NCBI RefSeq assembly: GCF_003710935.1
Contig: NZ_RHHS01000040.1
Span: forward strand, 62,001-126,000
Reading direction: 5' to 3'
Length of the DNA: 64,000 nt
DNA from: Brevibacillus gelatini
GTDB lineage: Bacteria > Bacillota > Bacilli > Brevibacillales > Brevibacillaceae
The translations under genes were made by a program, and so were the position numbers. Shown here piece by piece: positions 1 through 9,620 of this stretch (position 1 is the stretch's first letter; every line of letters starts with the position of its first letter). The notes under the pieces were generated by a model that was not told the DNA's origin, ran no database searches, and saw only the letters and a list, made by a program, of their open reading frames with translations.

Positions 1-80
1 TGGACGAAGGTCAAAAAGTTGAGTTCGAAATCGTTCAAGGTAGCCGTGGACCACAAGCCGCTAGCGTAATCAAACTGTAA
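1..80 (+). CDS. Cold-shock protein, C-terminal end (partial)
   Basis: Reading from base 3, the last 25 codons encode DEGQKVEFEIVQGSRGPQAS followed by a short tail ending in VIKL and a TAA stop at 78-80. The pattern EGQ-VEFE-V-GSRGPQA-NV is the typical C-terminus of the CspA/CspB family, small OB-fold proteins that bind single-stranded RNA and act as RNA chaperones. The start lies outside the window. A strong terminator follows directly, so this looks like a monocistronic csp gene. Which paralogue (B, C or D) cannot be told. Confidence 0.9.
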   Translation, partial: DEGQKVEFEIVQGSRGPQAASVIKL

Positions 81-96
81 ACTTCGACTGATTCAA

Positions 97-130
97 AGGC
101 AGTCTCTCAACGGGGAGACTGTCTTTTTTG
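97..130 (+). terminator. Rho-independent terminator after csp
   Basis: A GC-rich inverted repeat (GGCAGTCTC / GGAGACTGTC) is followed by a run of six T, 17 bases after the csp stop codon. Confidence 0.85.
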
Positions 131-178
131 CGTATTGGGGCGGTTTTTTGCAAGGGAAGGAGCGTTGGGAGCGGCGGC

Positions 179-205
179 ATAAAGCAGGCAGACAAGTCAT
201 AAAAT
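179..205 (+). promoter_or_regulatory. Candidate sigma-E promoter for spoIVFA-spoIVFB
   Basis: ATA at 179-181 and CATAAAAT at 198-205 are separated by 16 bases. This fits the B. subtilis sigma-E pattern (ATA, 16 bases, CATACAHT) with one mismatch, 32 bases upstream of the chosen spoIVFA start. The B. subtilis spoIVF operon is transcribed by sigma-E in the mother cell, so position and sequence agree. This is inference from pattern only. Confidence 0.55.
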
Positions 206-237
206 GGAACAAAGGCTTGGCCTGCGGAGGGATGGAC

Positions 238-1017
238 ATGTTCGGTGGAACAAATCGTGTAAAAGAACGAAGACGGGAGCGACTGGAGCGAATCCGTACC
301 CAATCACGAGACAGTTTCTCTCCCTACGTGGACGACTGGAAGGACCCGATCGAAGTGGAGCCTGAGCCGTTCGGGTTTTCCTTGAAGGAAAACAACGAAG
401 GGATGCAGCCGCCGTCTCATGAAAAATGGGGGCTGCAAGTTTTCGCTTCCGTGCTTTTGCTGGGAGTGGCGTACTTGTTGTTCCAAACGTCTCTGATTCC
501 AGCCAGTTGGAAGGATTCTGCGCGCGAGGTCATGACGCGGGATTTTAACTTCGCGGGTGTGGCAGCCTGGTACGAAGCCCGGTTCGGCCCGATTCCGACG
601 ATGTTGCCCCAGGTTCCGGGGCCAAGTGCCGTATCGGCGACCAGCACGGCAAAGGATGCAGCTGTCTGGCGGCTGCCTGCCAACTGGAAAGTGGTGAAAG
701 CCTATGAAGCGTCAGATGCGAAAGTTGTGCTGGATACAGGAGTCGGCGAGCAGGTGAAAATCGGGGAGATGGGCTGGGTTTCCTACGTCGGGGAGCAGCC
801 TGGCTTTGGAACGACCGTCATTGTGCGGCTGACAAAAGGACGGGAAGTGTGGCTTGGCAATCTGGACAGTGTCGGCGTGGCAAAAGACGAGGTGCTGTCG
901 CCCGGACAGGTGATTGGAACGGCACAGGTGGTGAACGGAACAGAGCGGCATTTGTACTTCGCGGCGAAAACAGATGACCAGTTTGTCGATCCGCTGGAAG
1001 TGATTCCGTTTGAATAA
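238..1017 (+). CDS. spoIVFA: Stage IV sporulation protein FA (SpoIVFA), degenerate M23 peptidase domain
   Basis: 259 aa. In the B. subtilis system SpoIVFA anchors SpoIVFB and BofA in the outer forespore membrane and keeps SpoIVFB inactive until the SpoIVB signal arrives. The sequence has a charged N-terminus (RVKERRRERLERIR), one membrane segment at about residues 65-86, then a lysostaphin-like M23/LytM fold from about 165 to the end. The place of the catalytic HxH motif reads ERHLYFAAK, so it is probably not an active peptidase. I chose ATG 238 because GGAGG at 226-230 is at proper distance; the ATG at 232 is too close. The last 8 bases overlap spoIVFB, which supports the assignment. Confidence 0.88.
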   Translation: MFGGTNRVKERRRERLERIRTQSRDSFSPYVDDWKDPIEVEPEPFGFSLKENNEGMQPPSHEKWGLQVFASVLLLGVAYLLFQTSLIPASWKDSAREVMTRDFNFAGVAAWYEARFGPIPTMLPQVPGPSAVSATSTAKDAAVWRLPANWKVVKAYEASDAKVVLDTGVGEQVKIGEMGWVSYVGEQPGFGTTVIVRLTKGREVWLGNLDSVGVAKDEVLSPGQVIGTAQVVNGTERHLYFAAKTDDQFVDPLEVIPFE

Positions 1018-1846
1018 CGGCGGATGGCTGTACATACGCTTTCGCATTCATTTGCTCTTTTGGGCGGTAATCGGTGTGTCGGTATTCACCGGGCACTTTT
1101 TGGAAGTGATTACCCTGTTCGTGATCGTCCTCATTCACGAGCTGGGACATGTGGCGATGGCCCGCGAGCTGGGCTGGAGGGTGCAGGAGATCCAGCTGCT
1201 CCCTTTTGGCGGGGTGGCGACAGTGGAAAACAGCTACGCCACAGACCCGCTGGATGAGATGGCAGTGGCGCTTGCCGGGCCGTTTATGAACATGGTGATG
1301 ATGGCAGCCTCGTACCTGTTTTGGTATACAGGGGTCTGGACGGAAGACTGGTCCCGGTTTTTTCTCGTCAGCAACGCGACGATCGCGCTTTTCAACCTGT
1401 TGCCGATTTGGCCGCTGGACGGCGGACGGATCGTGCTGGCGATGCTTTGCTGCTTCCTGTCCTATCGCCAGGCAGCTCTCGCCTCGCTTGCGGGCAGCAC
1501 TTTGCTTGCGGGCGTCCTCGTCGGAGTGTCTGGTCTTGATCTGAAGCTCAATTTGCTCATTATCGGGCTATATTTGCTCGTGCTGAATATCCAGTCATTT
1601 TTGCGCTTTCCGTATCAGTTTTTTCGCTTTCTGGTGGAAAAGTACGGGCGCAGGCAGGAAGAATCGTCCGTCCATGCGATCCGCGTCCACCCGGAGGAGA
1701 CGGTACTGGCAGTGTCCCATAAGCTGCGACGCGGCCGATCCCATCTTTTTTACGTGCAGGGAGCGGGACTTTTGGCAGAGGAACAGCTTCTGCACGCCTT
1801 GTTGTTTGAGCAAAAACACGATGCTGCAGTGGGCAAGCTCCTTTGA
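1010..1846 (+). CDS. spoIVFB: Sporulation intramembrane metalloprotease SpoIVFB (M50 family)
   Basis: 278 aa polytopic membrane protein. It is a site-2-type protease that, in B. subtilis, cuts pro-sigma-K inside the mother cell. The zinc motif HELGH is at residues 43-47 with E44 as general base, and the second metal ligand lies in LPIWPLDGGR (D137). A C-terminal soluble part from about residue 200 (RVHPEETVLAVSHKL) resembles the CBS-like tail of this family. The start is a TTG codon overlapping the end of spoIVFA, which suggests translational coupling. Length is close to the B. subtilis protein (288 aa). Confidence 0.92.
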   Translation: MNNGGWLYIRFRIHLLFWAVIGVSVFTGHFLEVITLFVIVLIHELGHVAMARELGWRVQEIQLLPFGGVATVENSYATDPLDEMAVALAGPFMNMVMMAASYLFWYTGVWTEDWSRFFLVSNATIALFNLLPIWPLDGGRIVLAMLCCFLSYRQAALASLAGSTLLAGVLVGVSGLDLKLNLLIIGLYLLVLNIQSFLRFPYQFFRFLVEKYGRRQEESSVHAIRVHPEETVLAVSHKLRRGRSHLFYVQGAGLLAEEQLLHALLFEQKHDAAVGKLL

Positions 1847-2074
1847 CGTTTTTTCGGGAAGGGGCTATTCCACAAGCGAGCAGACGCGCCAGCTTCCTTT
1901 GTGCCACTTGTGCCGGGGAAGCTTTTTCTTTTGGCGAAATCCGCATTTTCGTGGCAGACGATTCCTGGCGACATCGCGCCTTCCCTTTTCCGGTAGCCTA
2001 TGATAGATTACTTGCTGGGAGTCCGGCCATTTTTCAGGTGTCGGAAAAGGACGGGAATACGGAGTGTGAGTGCG

Positions 2075-3553
2075 ATGAGACAATTGGCAATGAGCGGCAA
2101 GGGCGGGGTGCGGATCGCTTATCTTGCGGATGGGCAGTTGATCGAGTGGCGGACGCAGGAGACAGGCGGTCACGTCAGCGCTGGGGATCTGTACTATGGA
2201 CGTATCGCGGATGTAAAGCCGGGTATTCAATCCGCTTTTGTTGATATTGGGTGCGGGCAAAACGCTTACTTGTATGTAGACGACACGCTGCCAGCGGGCA
2301 AGGACAAAGCAAGCATTTCCGAACGCGTGCAGGCGGGCCAGTATGTCATCTGTCAGGTCATCAAGGAAGGGGCAGAACTCAAGGCGCCCAAAATTTCATT
2401 GAAAATCAGCCTGCAAGGACGCTACCTCGTGTACCTGCCAATGGAGGAAGGCTTGTCTTTGTCGCGAAAAATTGACGGGCCAGAGGAGCGGCAGCGGCTT
2501 AAGCAGATCATCTCGCCGCTTCTCGGAAGCAAGGAAGGAGCGATTGTGCGGACGGAAGCGGCTGGCGTGGACGGCGAGGATCTTGCGCGCGAGCTTGCCT
2601 ATTTGCGCAAGCGCTGGGAGAATGTGTGCCAGCAGGTGGAGGCAAGGAAGTCGCCCGGTCGGCTCGACAGCGATCTGGACGTGGTCGAAGCGGCGCTGCG
2701 CGAGGCGCTGGCAGAAGGGCTTGACGAAGTGGTAGTGGAGGATGCCGCTACCTATCAGCAAGTAAAGGCAGCGCTGGCGGTGTTCGCTTCGGATGCGCAA
2801 AATCTGCTGCGAAAATATACGGGCAAAGAGCCGCTGTTCGACGCGCTGGGCGTGGAGGCCAAGCTGCAACGGGCTCTCCAGCGCGAGGTGCCGCTGGCAA
2901 ACGGCGGCTATCTCGTGATGGACAGGACAGAGGCCATGACCGTGATCGATGTGAATACCGGGTCGTTTACCGGAGGGGGCGGCCAGCAAAGGGAGCAGGC
3001 CGTCACCGCAACCAATCTGGAGGCGGCAAAGGAAATCGCCAGACAGCTGCGGCTGCGCGACATCGGAGGTATCGTCGTCATTGATTTTATCGACATGAAG
3101 GAGCCGGCCAATAAAGAAAAGGTGCTGACGATGCTGAAAAAAGAGCTGGCCAGGGATCGGGTCCCGGCAACGGTGCATGGCATGACGGCGCTTGGACTGG
3201 TCGAACTGACGCGAAAACGGGTGAGGGCAAGTCTGGCCGAGCGGCTGACGGAGCCTTGTGCAGCGTGCGAGGGACGGGGACGAGTTTTGCGTGCAGACGA
3301 AAGTATTCACCGTTTGCAAAACGAGCTTGCCGCGCTTGCCCGTTCGCAGCAGGCAGAGGCGGCTGTCGTGGAGCTTTCTGCCAGACTTTTTCCGCTCGTG
3401 GACGACGGGGCAAAAGCGGCGGCAAACGGTTGGCCGCTCCGCGTTTTCAAGCGCGAGGAACCACGGCTGGCCCCGGACGGTTACCGGATCACCTATGCGG
3501 GAAGCGCGGCGGAAGCCAAGCGCTTGTCCGAAAACAATCGGAATATGACTTGA
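2075..3553 (+). CDS. rng: Ribonuclease E/G family protein (RNase G-like)
   Basis: 492 aa. Endoribonuclease of the RNase E/G family, acting on 5'-monophosphorylated RNA in rRNA maturation and mRNA decay. An S1-type RNA-binding region is at about residues 30-120 (GRIADVKPGIQSAFVDIG). The metal-binding aspartates are visible in VIDVNTGS (D292) and VVIDFIDM (D337), and the zinc-link cysteines in PCAACEGRGR (C395, C398). There is no long RNase E-like C-terminal scaffold, so it is the short G type. I chose ATG 2075; GTG 2066 is in frame and possible, and the reading frame is open back to 2000. B. subtilis has no RNase E/G, so this gene is an addition between spoIVFB and rplU. Confidence 0.92.
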   Translation: MRQLAMSGKGGVRIAYLADGQLIEWRTQETGGHVSAGDLYYGRIADVKPGIQSAFVDIGCGQNAYLYVDDTLPAGKDKASISERVQAGQYVICQVIKEGAELKAPKISLKISLQGRYLVYLPMEEGLSLSRKIDGPEERQRLKQIISPLLGSKEGAIVRTEAAGVDGEDLARELAYLRKRWENVCQQVEARKSPGRLDSDLDVVEAALREALAEGLDEVVVEDAATYQQVKAALAVFASDAQNLLRKYTGKEPLFDALGVEAKLQRALQREVPLANGGYLVMDRTEAMTVIDVNTGSFTGGGGQQREQAVTATNLEAAKEIARQLRLRDIGGIVVIDFIDMKEPANKEKVLTMLKKELARDRVPATVHGMTALGLVELTRKRVRASLAERLTEPCAACEGRGRVLRADESIHRLQNELAALARSQQAEAAVVELSARLFPLVDDGAKAAANGWPLRVFKREEPRLAPDGYRITYAGSAAEAKRLSENNRNMT

Positions 3554-3574
3554 CTGGGCGATTGCGGCTATGAT

Positions 3575-3694
3575 AAGCTAATGTTTGTCATGCAGCTATG
3601 TCTTGTGCATACTGTAACCGCACGAATCGGGTACATAAGTCGCCGCCAGACGGCGCACCTGTAGAGGCGAGTCTGAGTATAGGAGGTGCACACA
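3575..3694 (+). ncRNA. Candidate L21 leader (autoregulatory mRNA leader of rplU)
   Basis: The 120 bases before rplU are rich in short inverted repeats (for example CGCCGCC/GGCGCACC and GTAGAGGCGAGTCT) and occupy the place of the conserved Firmicute L21 leader RNA, which folds upstream of rplU. It ends at the ribosome binding site AGGAGG (3681-3686). Identification rests on position and partial structure; a covariance-model match was not possible here. Confidence 0.6.
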
Positions 3695-4006
3695 GTGTAC
3701 GCAATTATCGAAACCGGTGGAAAGCAATACAAAGTAGAAGAGGGTTCCGTTCTCTTCATCGAGAAATTGGCTGGCAACGAAGGAGAAGTTGTTACTTTTG
3801 ACAAAGTTCTCTTCGTAAGCAAAGACGGCAAAATTACTGCAGGAACTCCTACAGTAGCTGGTGCTACGGTAACTGGTAAAGTAGAAAAACACGGTAAAGG
3901 CGCAAAAATTATCGTGTACAAATACAAAGCCAAGAAAAACTACCGTCGCAAACAAGGTCACCGTCAACCGTTCACCAAAGTTGTGATCGAAAAGATCAAC
4001 GCTTAA
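3695..4006 (+). CDS. rplU: 50S ribosomal protein L21
   Basis: 103 aa, the normal length for bL21. It starts [17 protein letters not shown] and contains the family signature near the C-terminus ([18 protein letters not shown]), which binds 23S rRNA. The start is GTG 3695, eight bases after AGGAGG; an in-frame GTG at 3686 overlaps the Shine-Dalgarno sequence and is rejected. It forms an operon with prp and rpmA, the standard Firmicute order. Confidence 0.98.
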   Translation: MYAIIETGGKQYKVEEGSVLFIEKLAGNEGEVVTFDKVLFVSKDGKITAGTPTVAGATVTGKVEKHGKGAKIIVYKYKAKKNYRRKQGHRQPFTKVVIEKINA

Positions 4007-4021
4007 TTTTGGTGATCTGCT

Positions 4022-4372
4022 ATGATCGAAGTGATCGTGAGCCGTGCGCAGCACGGTATCCATGAAATTAGTATTTCCGGACATGCCAATGCAGGTGCCT
4101 ATGGGGAGGATATCGTTTGTTCTGCCGTATCAGGCATCAGCTTTGGCATATTAAACAGCGTGCAGCCGCTGACGGGACTGACACCGCAAGTTTCAGTCGC
4201 CCAGGAAGGCGGCGGCTTTCTGAAGTGGACGCTCGCTTCCTCGGAAGCGGCGGACATACAGGAAAAGCAGCAGCTTTTGGCTGAAAGCATGGTCATCGCC
4301 CTGCTATCGGTTGCAGCGCAGTACGGGAAATACGTAAAAGTGAATGACCATAAATGGCAGGGAGGTGTCTGA
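4022..4372 (+). CDS. prp: Ribosomal-processing cysteine protease Prp
   Basis: 116 aa. Prp removes the N-terminal extension of L27 in Firmicutes. The catalytic His and Cys are visible as SGHANAG (H21) and EDIVCSAVS (C33), with the usual loop between them. It lies between rplU and rpmA, its substrate gene, as in Bacillus and Staphylococcus (ysxB). The gene ends one base before the rpmA start, implying coupling. Confidence 0.95.
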   Translation: MIEVIVSRAQHGIHEISISGHANAGAYGEDIVCSAVSGISFGILNSVQPLTGLTPQVSVAQEGGGFLKWTLASSEAADIQEKQQLLAESMVIALLSVAAQYGKYVKVNDHKWQGGV

Positions 4373-4373
4373 T

Positions 4374-4673
4374 ATGAACATGCTGTTTAATTTGGACCTT
4401 CAGTTTTTCGCATCGAAAAAAGGGGTAGGTTCCACAAAGAACGGACGCGATTCCATTTCCAAGCGTCTGGGCGTGAAACGCGGTGACGGTCAATTCGTTA
4501 CTGCCGGAAACATCCTCGTTCGCCAACGCGGAACGAAGATTTACCCAGGTGCGAACGTAATGAGAGGCGGAGACGACACTCTGTTTGCAACTGCAGATGG
4601 TATTGTTCGTTTCAAACGTCTGGGTCGTGATCGCAAGCAAGTTGTGATCGAGCCAGTTGCTTCCGAAGCGTAA
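4374..4673 (+). CDS. rpmA: 50S ribosomal protein L27 with cleavable N-terminal extension
   Basis: 99 aa. The protein starts [20 protein letters not shown]. Residues 1-12 are the Firmicute-type extension, with the Prp cleavage site after FF and before ASKKG. Mature L27 has the [15 protein letters not shown] start that reaches the peptidyl-transferase centre. Start at ATG 4374 is supported by GGGAGG at 4360-4365. A terminator follows. Confidence 0.98.
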   Translation: MNMLFNLDLQFFASKKGVGSTKNGRDSISKRLGVKRGDGQFVTAGNILVRQRGTKIYPGANVMRGGDDTLFATADGIVRFKRLGRDRKQVVIEPVASEA

Positions 4674-4686
4674 ATATTTGTTGAAG

Positions 4687-4727
4687 GAAAGCCTAGCATC
4701 CTAGAATCGATGCTGGGTTTTCTTTTG
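4687..4727 (+). terminator. Terminator of the rplU-prp-rpmA operon
   Basis: Inverted repeat GCCTAGCATC / GATGCTGGG followed by TTTTCTTTT just after rpmA. Confidence 0.85.
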
Positions 4728-4797
4728 CTTTTCGGGCATTCGGAGTGCAAGGGAGCAGGCTGCTTTCAAAATAGTTGGACATAGCCAAGTTTTCTCA

Positions 4798-4824
4798 TTG
4801 TCCCGGCTTCTTTTATGATACAAT
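4798..4824 (+). promoter_or_regulatory. Possible sigma-A promoter for spo0B-obg
   Basis: TTGTCC (4798-4803) and TACAAT (4819-4824) are 15 bases apart; TATGAT at 4814 is an alternative -10. Spacing is short, so the assignment is weak. Confidence 0.35.
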
Positions 4825-4862
4825 AGTTAGGAAAGAAATTCTTATTGACTTGGGTGAAAGTG

Positions 4863-6738
<1,876 letters not shown>

Positions 6739-6746
6739 CAAACAAA

Positions 6747-7412
6747 ATGACTGATACCCCATCCCTTACCCCTTTTATGGCGGACAAACGCCTCCAACGC
6801 GGTGCTTCTTTGCCGATGATGGTCTCAAGACAGGTCAAAACGCCCATTCAAGCAATGGTAGAGTACGTCAAAAACAATTATCTCGTTGTCTCTCTTGAGA
6901 TGAAGGCAGAAGCGAGAGCCGAATTGCTCGGATCAACGGTACGTGTTCGGTGGGAATCGGATGCGGCTATTAACACGATTGATCTGGAAGTCATTACAGA
7001 AAAAATAGTATGGCCAATCAAGTTGTTGGCGATGGTTCCGATTAGCGTCGGCGTCGAGATTGCGCCAGGCCACAAGCAGGAGCCCATCTCCCCGGGAGTC
7101 AACATCCGGGTTCCGTACAAGGTGATGGGAGCAAGACCGATCGAGGAAAAAGGAGAGGCTGTGCTGCTGAAGATTTCACCTACACGGCTGATCCTTGGTA
7201 CAGAAGGCTACGTGGCCAAGGGAGAGTTTCTCCACCTCTCGTTCACGGTGCCGTCAACCGGCCAGGAAGTCGTCATGATGGCAAAAATTGTAGAGAAAGC
7301 CTTCGATGACAAACAGACCGTGATCGAGTTGATTTTTACGGACATCAATGAAAAACATCATCAAGCCATCAAAGATTATTATAAAAAACTCACGTCTGCC
7401 GCTTCTTCTTAA
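6747..7412 (+). CDS. PilZ-like protein of unknown function
   Basis: 221 aa, soluble, not firmly recognised. The C-terminal half (about residues 120-218) has the strand pattern of a PilZ domain: a basic RVPYK stretch, then LLKISPTRLILGTEG where PilZ has DxSxxG, and a helix IKDYYKKL at the end. The canonical RxxxR and D/NxSxxG c-di-GMP contacts are incomplete, so binding is doubtful. The N-terminal half resembles a YcgR-type N domain in layout only. ATG 6747 is chosen with GGAG at 6732-6735; GTG 6735 overlaps the obg stop. The stop codon lies inside the terminator hairpin. Confidence 0.6.
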   Translation: MTDTPSLTPFMADKRLQRGASLPMMVSRQVKTPIQAMVEYVKNNYLVVSLEMKAEARAELLGSTVRVRWESDAAINTIDLEVITEKIVWPIKLLAMVPISVGVEIAPGHKQEPISPGVNIRVPYKVMGARPIEEKGEAVLLKISPTRLILGTEGYVAKGEFLHLSFTVPSTGQEVVMMAKIVEKAFDDKQTVIELIFTDINEKHHQAIKDYYKKLTSAASS

Positions 7413-7426
7413 GAAGCGGTTTTTTT
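7398..7426 (+). terminator. Terminator of the spo0B-obg unit
   Basis: Perfect inverted repeat CCGCTTCT / AGAAGCGG followed by seven T; the TAA stop of the preceding gene forms part of the loop. Confidence 0.9.
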
Positions 7427-7429
7427 CCT

Positions 7430-7458
7430 TTGCTGTTCCTGTGAAGAAAGTATATAGT
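7430..7458 (+). promoter_or_regulatory. Candidate sigma-A promoter for the DUF1641-NADH dehydrogenase operon
   Basis: TTGCTG (7430-7435), 17 bases, TATAGT (7453-7458). It lies upstream of two Rex-like operators. The leader to the first gene would be about 235 bases, so a nearer promoter is possible. Confidence 0.4.
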
Positions 7459-7529
7459 AGAGTACATAGAGTTCTGAATCGAGCCTGTTCACCTGGTGAA
7501 TTTTTGTGTACGCTTTCCTGAATATCTCT

Positions 7530-7547
7530 TTGTGAAATTCTGCACTT
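7530..7547 (+). promoter_or_regulatory. Rex-like operator, copy 1 (imperfect)
   Basis: TTGTGAAATTCTGCACTT has one perfect left half-site (TTGTGAA) of the Rex consensus TTGTGAAnnnnTTCACAA and a poor right half. Rex is the NADH-sensing repressor that controls the equivalent yjlC-ndh operon in B. subtilis. Confidence 0.4.
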
Positions 7548-7579
7548 TTTTATCATTTCGTGCTGTTGTACACTTCACT

Positions 7580-7597
7580 TTGTGAAAAATATTACAA
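7580..7597 (+). promoter_or_regulatory. Rex-like operator, copy 2
   Basis: TTGTGAAAAATATTACAA matches the Rex consensus in the whole left half-site and five of seven bases of the right half-site. It also overlaps the short palindrome TTCACTTTGTGAA (7574-7586); a similar palindrome TTCACCTGGTGAA lies at 7488-7500. Confidence 0.5.
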
Positions 7598-7701
7598 GCA
7601 CACATGCTTTGCGGTATTTTGGGAGAATAGCGGCCGTTACTTGTATGAACAGGCATCGAGAAGGAAGGCCTCTATTCCAAAGCAAAGGAGGACGTTTTTC
7701 T

Positions 7702-8151
7702 ATGTCTCAAACAACCACGCAACAAGCTCATGCGGAAGTAGCAAGCACAGCTACCCTGGCGCCTGAGCAGCCAATGGATGTACTCGATCAGTTGATGAAA
7801 CCGGAAATTCAAGAATCCCTGAATGTATTGGTGGCAAACCTGCCAAAACTGGCCGAGATGACAACTATCCTCACCAAAACGTACGATCTGGTACAAACCG
7901 TAGCCAACGACCAGGTGCTCATCAATGACATCAAGGGCGGCATGGAAGAGTTCGTAAAACCGATCTCTGACAAGGCAAAAGGCATCGCACAAGCGGCAAT
8001 CGAGGCAAACGACCGCGCGCACGCGGAGGTATCCACTGTCGGTTTGTTCGGCATTCTCAAAATGCTGAAAGACCCGCAAGTGCAAAAAACATTGCGTTTC
8101 GCACAGGCATTCCTGGAAGTTTTGGCAGAGCGCGAGCAGCAAAAACGCTAA
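7702..8151 (+). CDS. yjlC: DUF1641 protein (YjlC-like) paired with NADH dehydrogenase
   Basis: 149 aa, soluble and mainly helical. It contains the DUF1641 signature around ANDRAHAEVSTVGLFGILKMLKDPQVQKTL (residues about 100-130, given in part: STVGLFGILKMLKDP). The biochemical role is unknown. In B. subtilis the homologous yjlC sits directly before ndh in a Rex-controlled operon; the same pair is seen here with a 39-base gap. The start at ATG 7702 follows an excellent AAAGGAGG (7684-7691), although the frame is open back to 7582. Confidence 0.85.
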   Translation: MSQTTTQQAHAEVASTATLAPEQPMDVLDQLMKPEIQESLNVLVANLPKLAEMTTILTKTYDLVQTVANDQVLINDIKGGMEEFVKPISDKAKGIAQAAIEANDRAHAEVSTVGLFGILKMLKDPQVQKTLRFAQAFLEVLAEREQQKR

Positions 8152-8190
8152 TTACGATAACCTACGAGAGACAAGGACGGAGGATTGGGC

Positions 8191-9369
8191 ATGGCGAAGC
8201 ATATTCTCATTTTGGGCGGCGGCTACGGCGGATTGCTGTCCGCTTTGACTGCACGTAAATACATGACGGCTGAAGAAGCGACCATCACGCTTGTGAACCG
8301 TTTCCCTACTCACCAGATCATCACGGAGCTGCACCGTTTGGCAGTAGGAAACCTGTCCGAGCAAAACGTGGCACTGCCGCTGGAAAGACTGCTGCGCGGC
8401 AAAGAGATTAACCTCGTGATTGATACTGTGGAAAAAATCGGCCTCGAATCGCAGCGTGTGACGCTGGCAAGCGGCGAGTACATCAAATACGATGCGCTTG
8501 TTATCGCATTGGGCAGCGAGACGGCATTCTTCGGCATTCCTGGCCTGCAAGAGTACAGCTTCACTCTGAAATCCGTGGAGGAAGCAAACCGTCTGCGTGC
8601 GCACCTCGAAGAGCGCGTGGCAGAATACAGCAAGAGCAAAAACAAGGCGGATGCTACCTTTGTGGTTGGCGGTGGCGGTCTGACCGGGATCGAGCTGGTT
8701 GGCGAGTTCGCCGACATGCTGCCGGACCTGTGCCGCAAATACGGCGTAGACTTTGCAGACCTGTCCATCTACTGCGTGGAGGCAGGGCCATCCATCCTCG
8801 CAGGCTTTGCCTCTGACCTGGTAGAGCGTGCGAAAACAAGTCTGGAAAAACGCGGCGTTCAGTTCCTGACCGGCGTTCCGGTAACGGAAATGAAAGAAAC
8901 GACGGTATGCCTGAAAGACGGCAGCACCATCGAAACCAAAACAATGGTTTGGACTGGCGGTGTACAAGGCAACCGCGTAGTTGCAGAGTGCGGTATTGAA
9001 GTAAACCGTGGCCGTGCAACAGTAAACGAATTCCTGCAATCCACTTCTCATCCGGAAGTATTCCTCGCTGGCGACAGCGCGGTTGTGATGGGGCCAGAAG
9101 GCCGTCCATACCCGCCGACTGCCCAACTGGCATGGCAAATGGGCGAACTGGTGGGCTACAACCTGTTCGCGCACTTCAAGGGCACCAAAATGGATACGTT
9201 CAAGCCGGTATTCTCCGGTACGCTGGGCAGCCTGGGCCGCAAAGACGCCATCGGAACCATCGGCGCAAGCCAGTTGAAGCTGAAAGGCTTGCCGGCAACC
9301 TTGATGAAGGAAGCGAGCAACATCCGCTACCTGACTCATATCAACGGTCTGTCCTCGCTGGCCTACTAA
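8191..9369 (+). CDS. ndh: Type II NADH dehydrogenase (NDH-2), FAD-dependent
   Basis: 392 aa. NDH-2 oxidises NADH and reduces menaquinone at the inner face of the membrane without pumping protons. The FAD-binding GGGYGG is at residues 9-14, the second Rossmann motif VVGGGGLTGIELVGE at about 157-171 binds NADH, and the third FAD motif VFLAGDSAVV lies at about 290. The C-terminal SSLAY end fits the membrane-associating tail of the family. Start at ATG 8191 with GGAGG (8179-8183); an in-frame TTG 8185 is less likely. A Rossmann enzyme of this family could also be a ferredoxin reductase, but the yjlC neighbour favours ndh. Confidence 0.9.
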   Translation: MAKHILILGGGYGGLLSALTARKYMTAEEATITLVNRFPTHQIITELHRLAVGNLSEQNVALPLERLLRGKEINLVIDTVEKIGLESQRVTLASGEYIKYDALVIALGSETAFFGIPGLQEYSFTLKSVEEANRLRAHLEERVAEYSKSKNKADATFVVGGGGLTGIELVGEFADMLPDLCRKYGVDFADLSIYCVEAGPSILAGFASDLVERAKTSLEKRGVQFLTGVPVTEMKETTVCLKDGSTIETKTMVWTGGVQGNRVVAECGIEVNRGRATVNEFLQSTSHPEVFLAGDSAVVMGPEGRPYPPTAQLAWQMGELVGYNLFAHFKGTKMDTFKPVFSGTLGSLGRKDAIGTIGASQLKLKGLPATLMKEASNIRYLTHINGLSSLAY

Positions 9370-9390
9370 TTCATACGAGTAACACGCACA

Positions 9391-9419
9391 AACCCGGGAT
9401 CTCGCATCCCGGGTTTTTT
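9391..9419 (+). terminator. Terminator after ndh
   Basis: Stem AACCCGGGAT / ATCCCGGGTT with six-T tail. Confidence 0.92.
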
Positions 9420-9434
9420 CACGTGCTCGCGCGA

Positions 9435-9587
9435 TTATTTGTTGCCGCTCGGATCTTCGACGATGTTCGGGGATTGTGCCATTTTTTTGCCGCGCAGATC
9501 AGCGCCAAACTGATCCAGGCTGCTCGGCTTCCCGGCCGGGTGATTGTTGCGGCGCTCAGATTTGTCGGACTTTCCGCGTCCTGCCAT
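9435..9587 (-). CDS. Small basic protein, putative spore protein, paralogue A
   Basis: 50 aa on the minus strand, too short for common ORF cut-offs. It begins MAGRGKSDKSERRNNHPAGK and ends IVEDPSGNK. The start has a near-perfect Shine-Dalgarno sequence (GAGGAGGTGAAAG) 8 bases upstream. It is hydrophilic, without membrane segment, and rich in Lys, Arg, Asn, Ser and Gly, like minor small acid-soluble spore proteins. It shares the motif [KR]SERxxNHP, an FGA triplet and a PxGN end with a second small minus-strand gene at 51930-52103. Both are preceded by a sigma-G-like promoter. I do not recognise a named family; the spore role is inference. Confidence 0.8.
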   Translation of the reverse strand: MAGRGKSDKSERRNNHPAGKPSSLDQFGADLRGKKMAQSPNIVEDPSGNK

Positions 9588-9620
9588 CTGTCTTTCACCT
9601 CCTCTTCCTCCAACCGCTTT

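Noticed and set aside
1847-2074. A small gene between spoIVFB and rng
   Set aside because: Open frames here lack ribosome sites and overlap flanking genes in other frames; I see nothing supportable.
7488-7586. CRP/FNR-type site (TGTGA-N6-TCACA)
   Set aside because: The palindromes have TTCAC-N3-GTGAA order and spacing, which does not fit CRP/FNR; Rex fits better because of the ndh operon.
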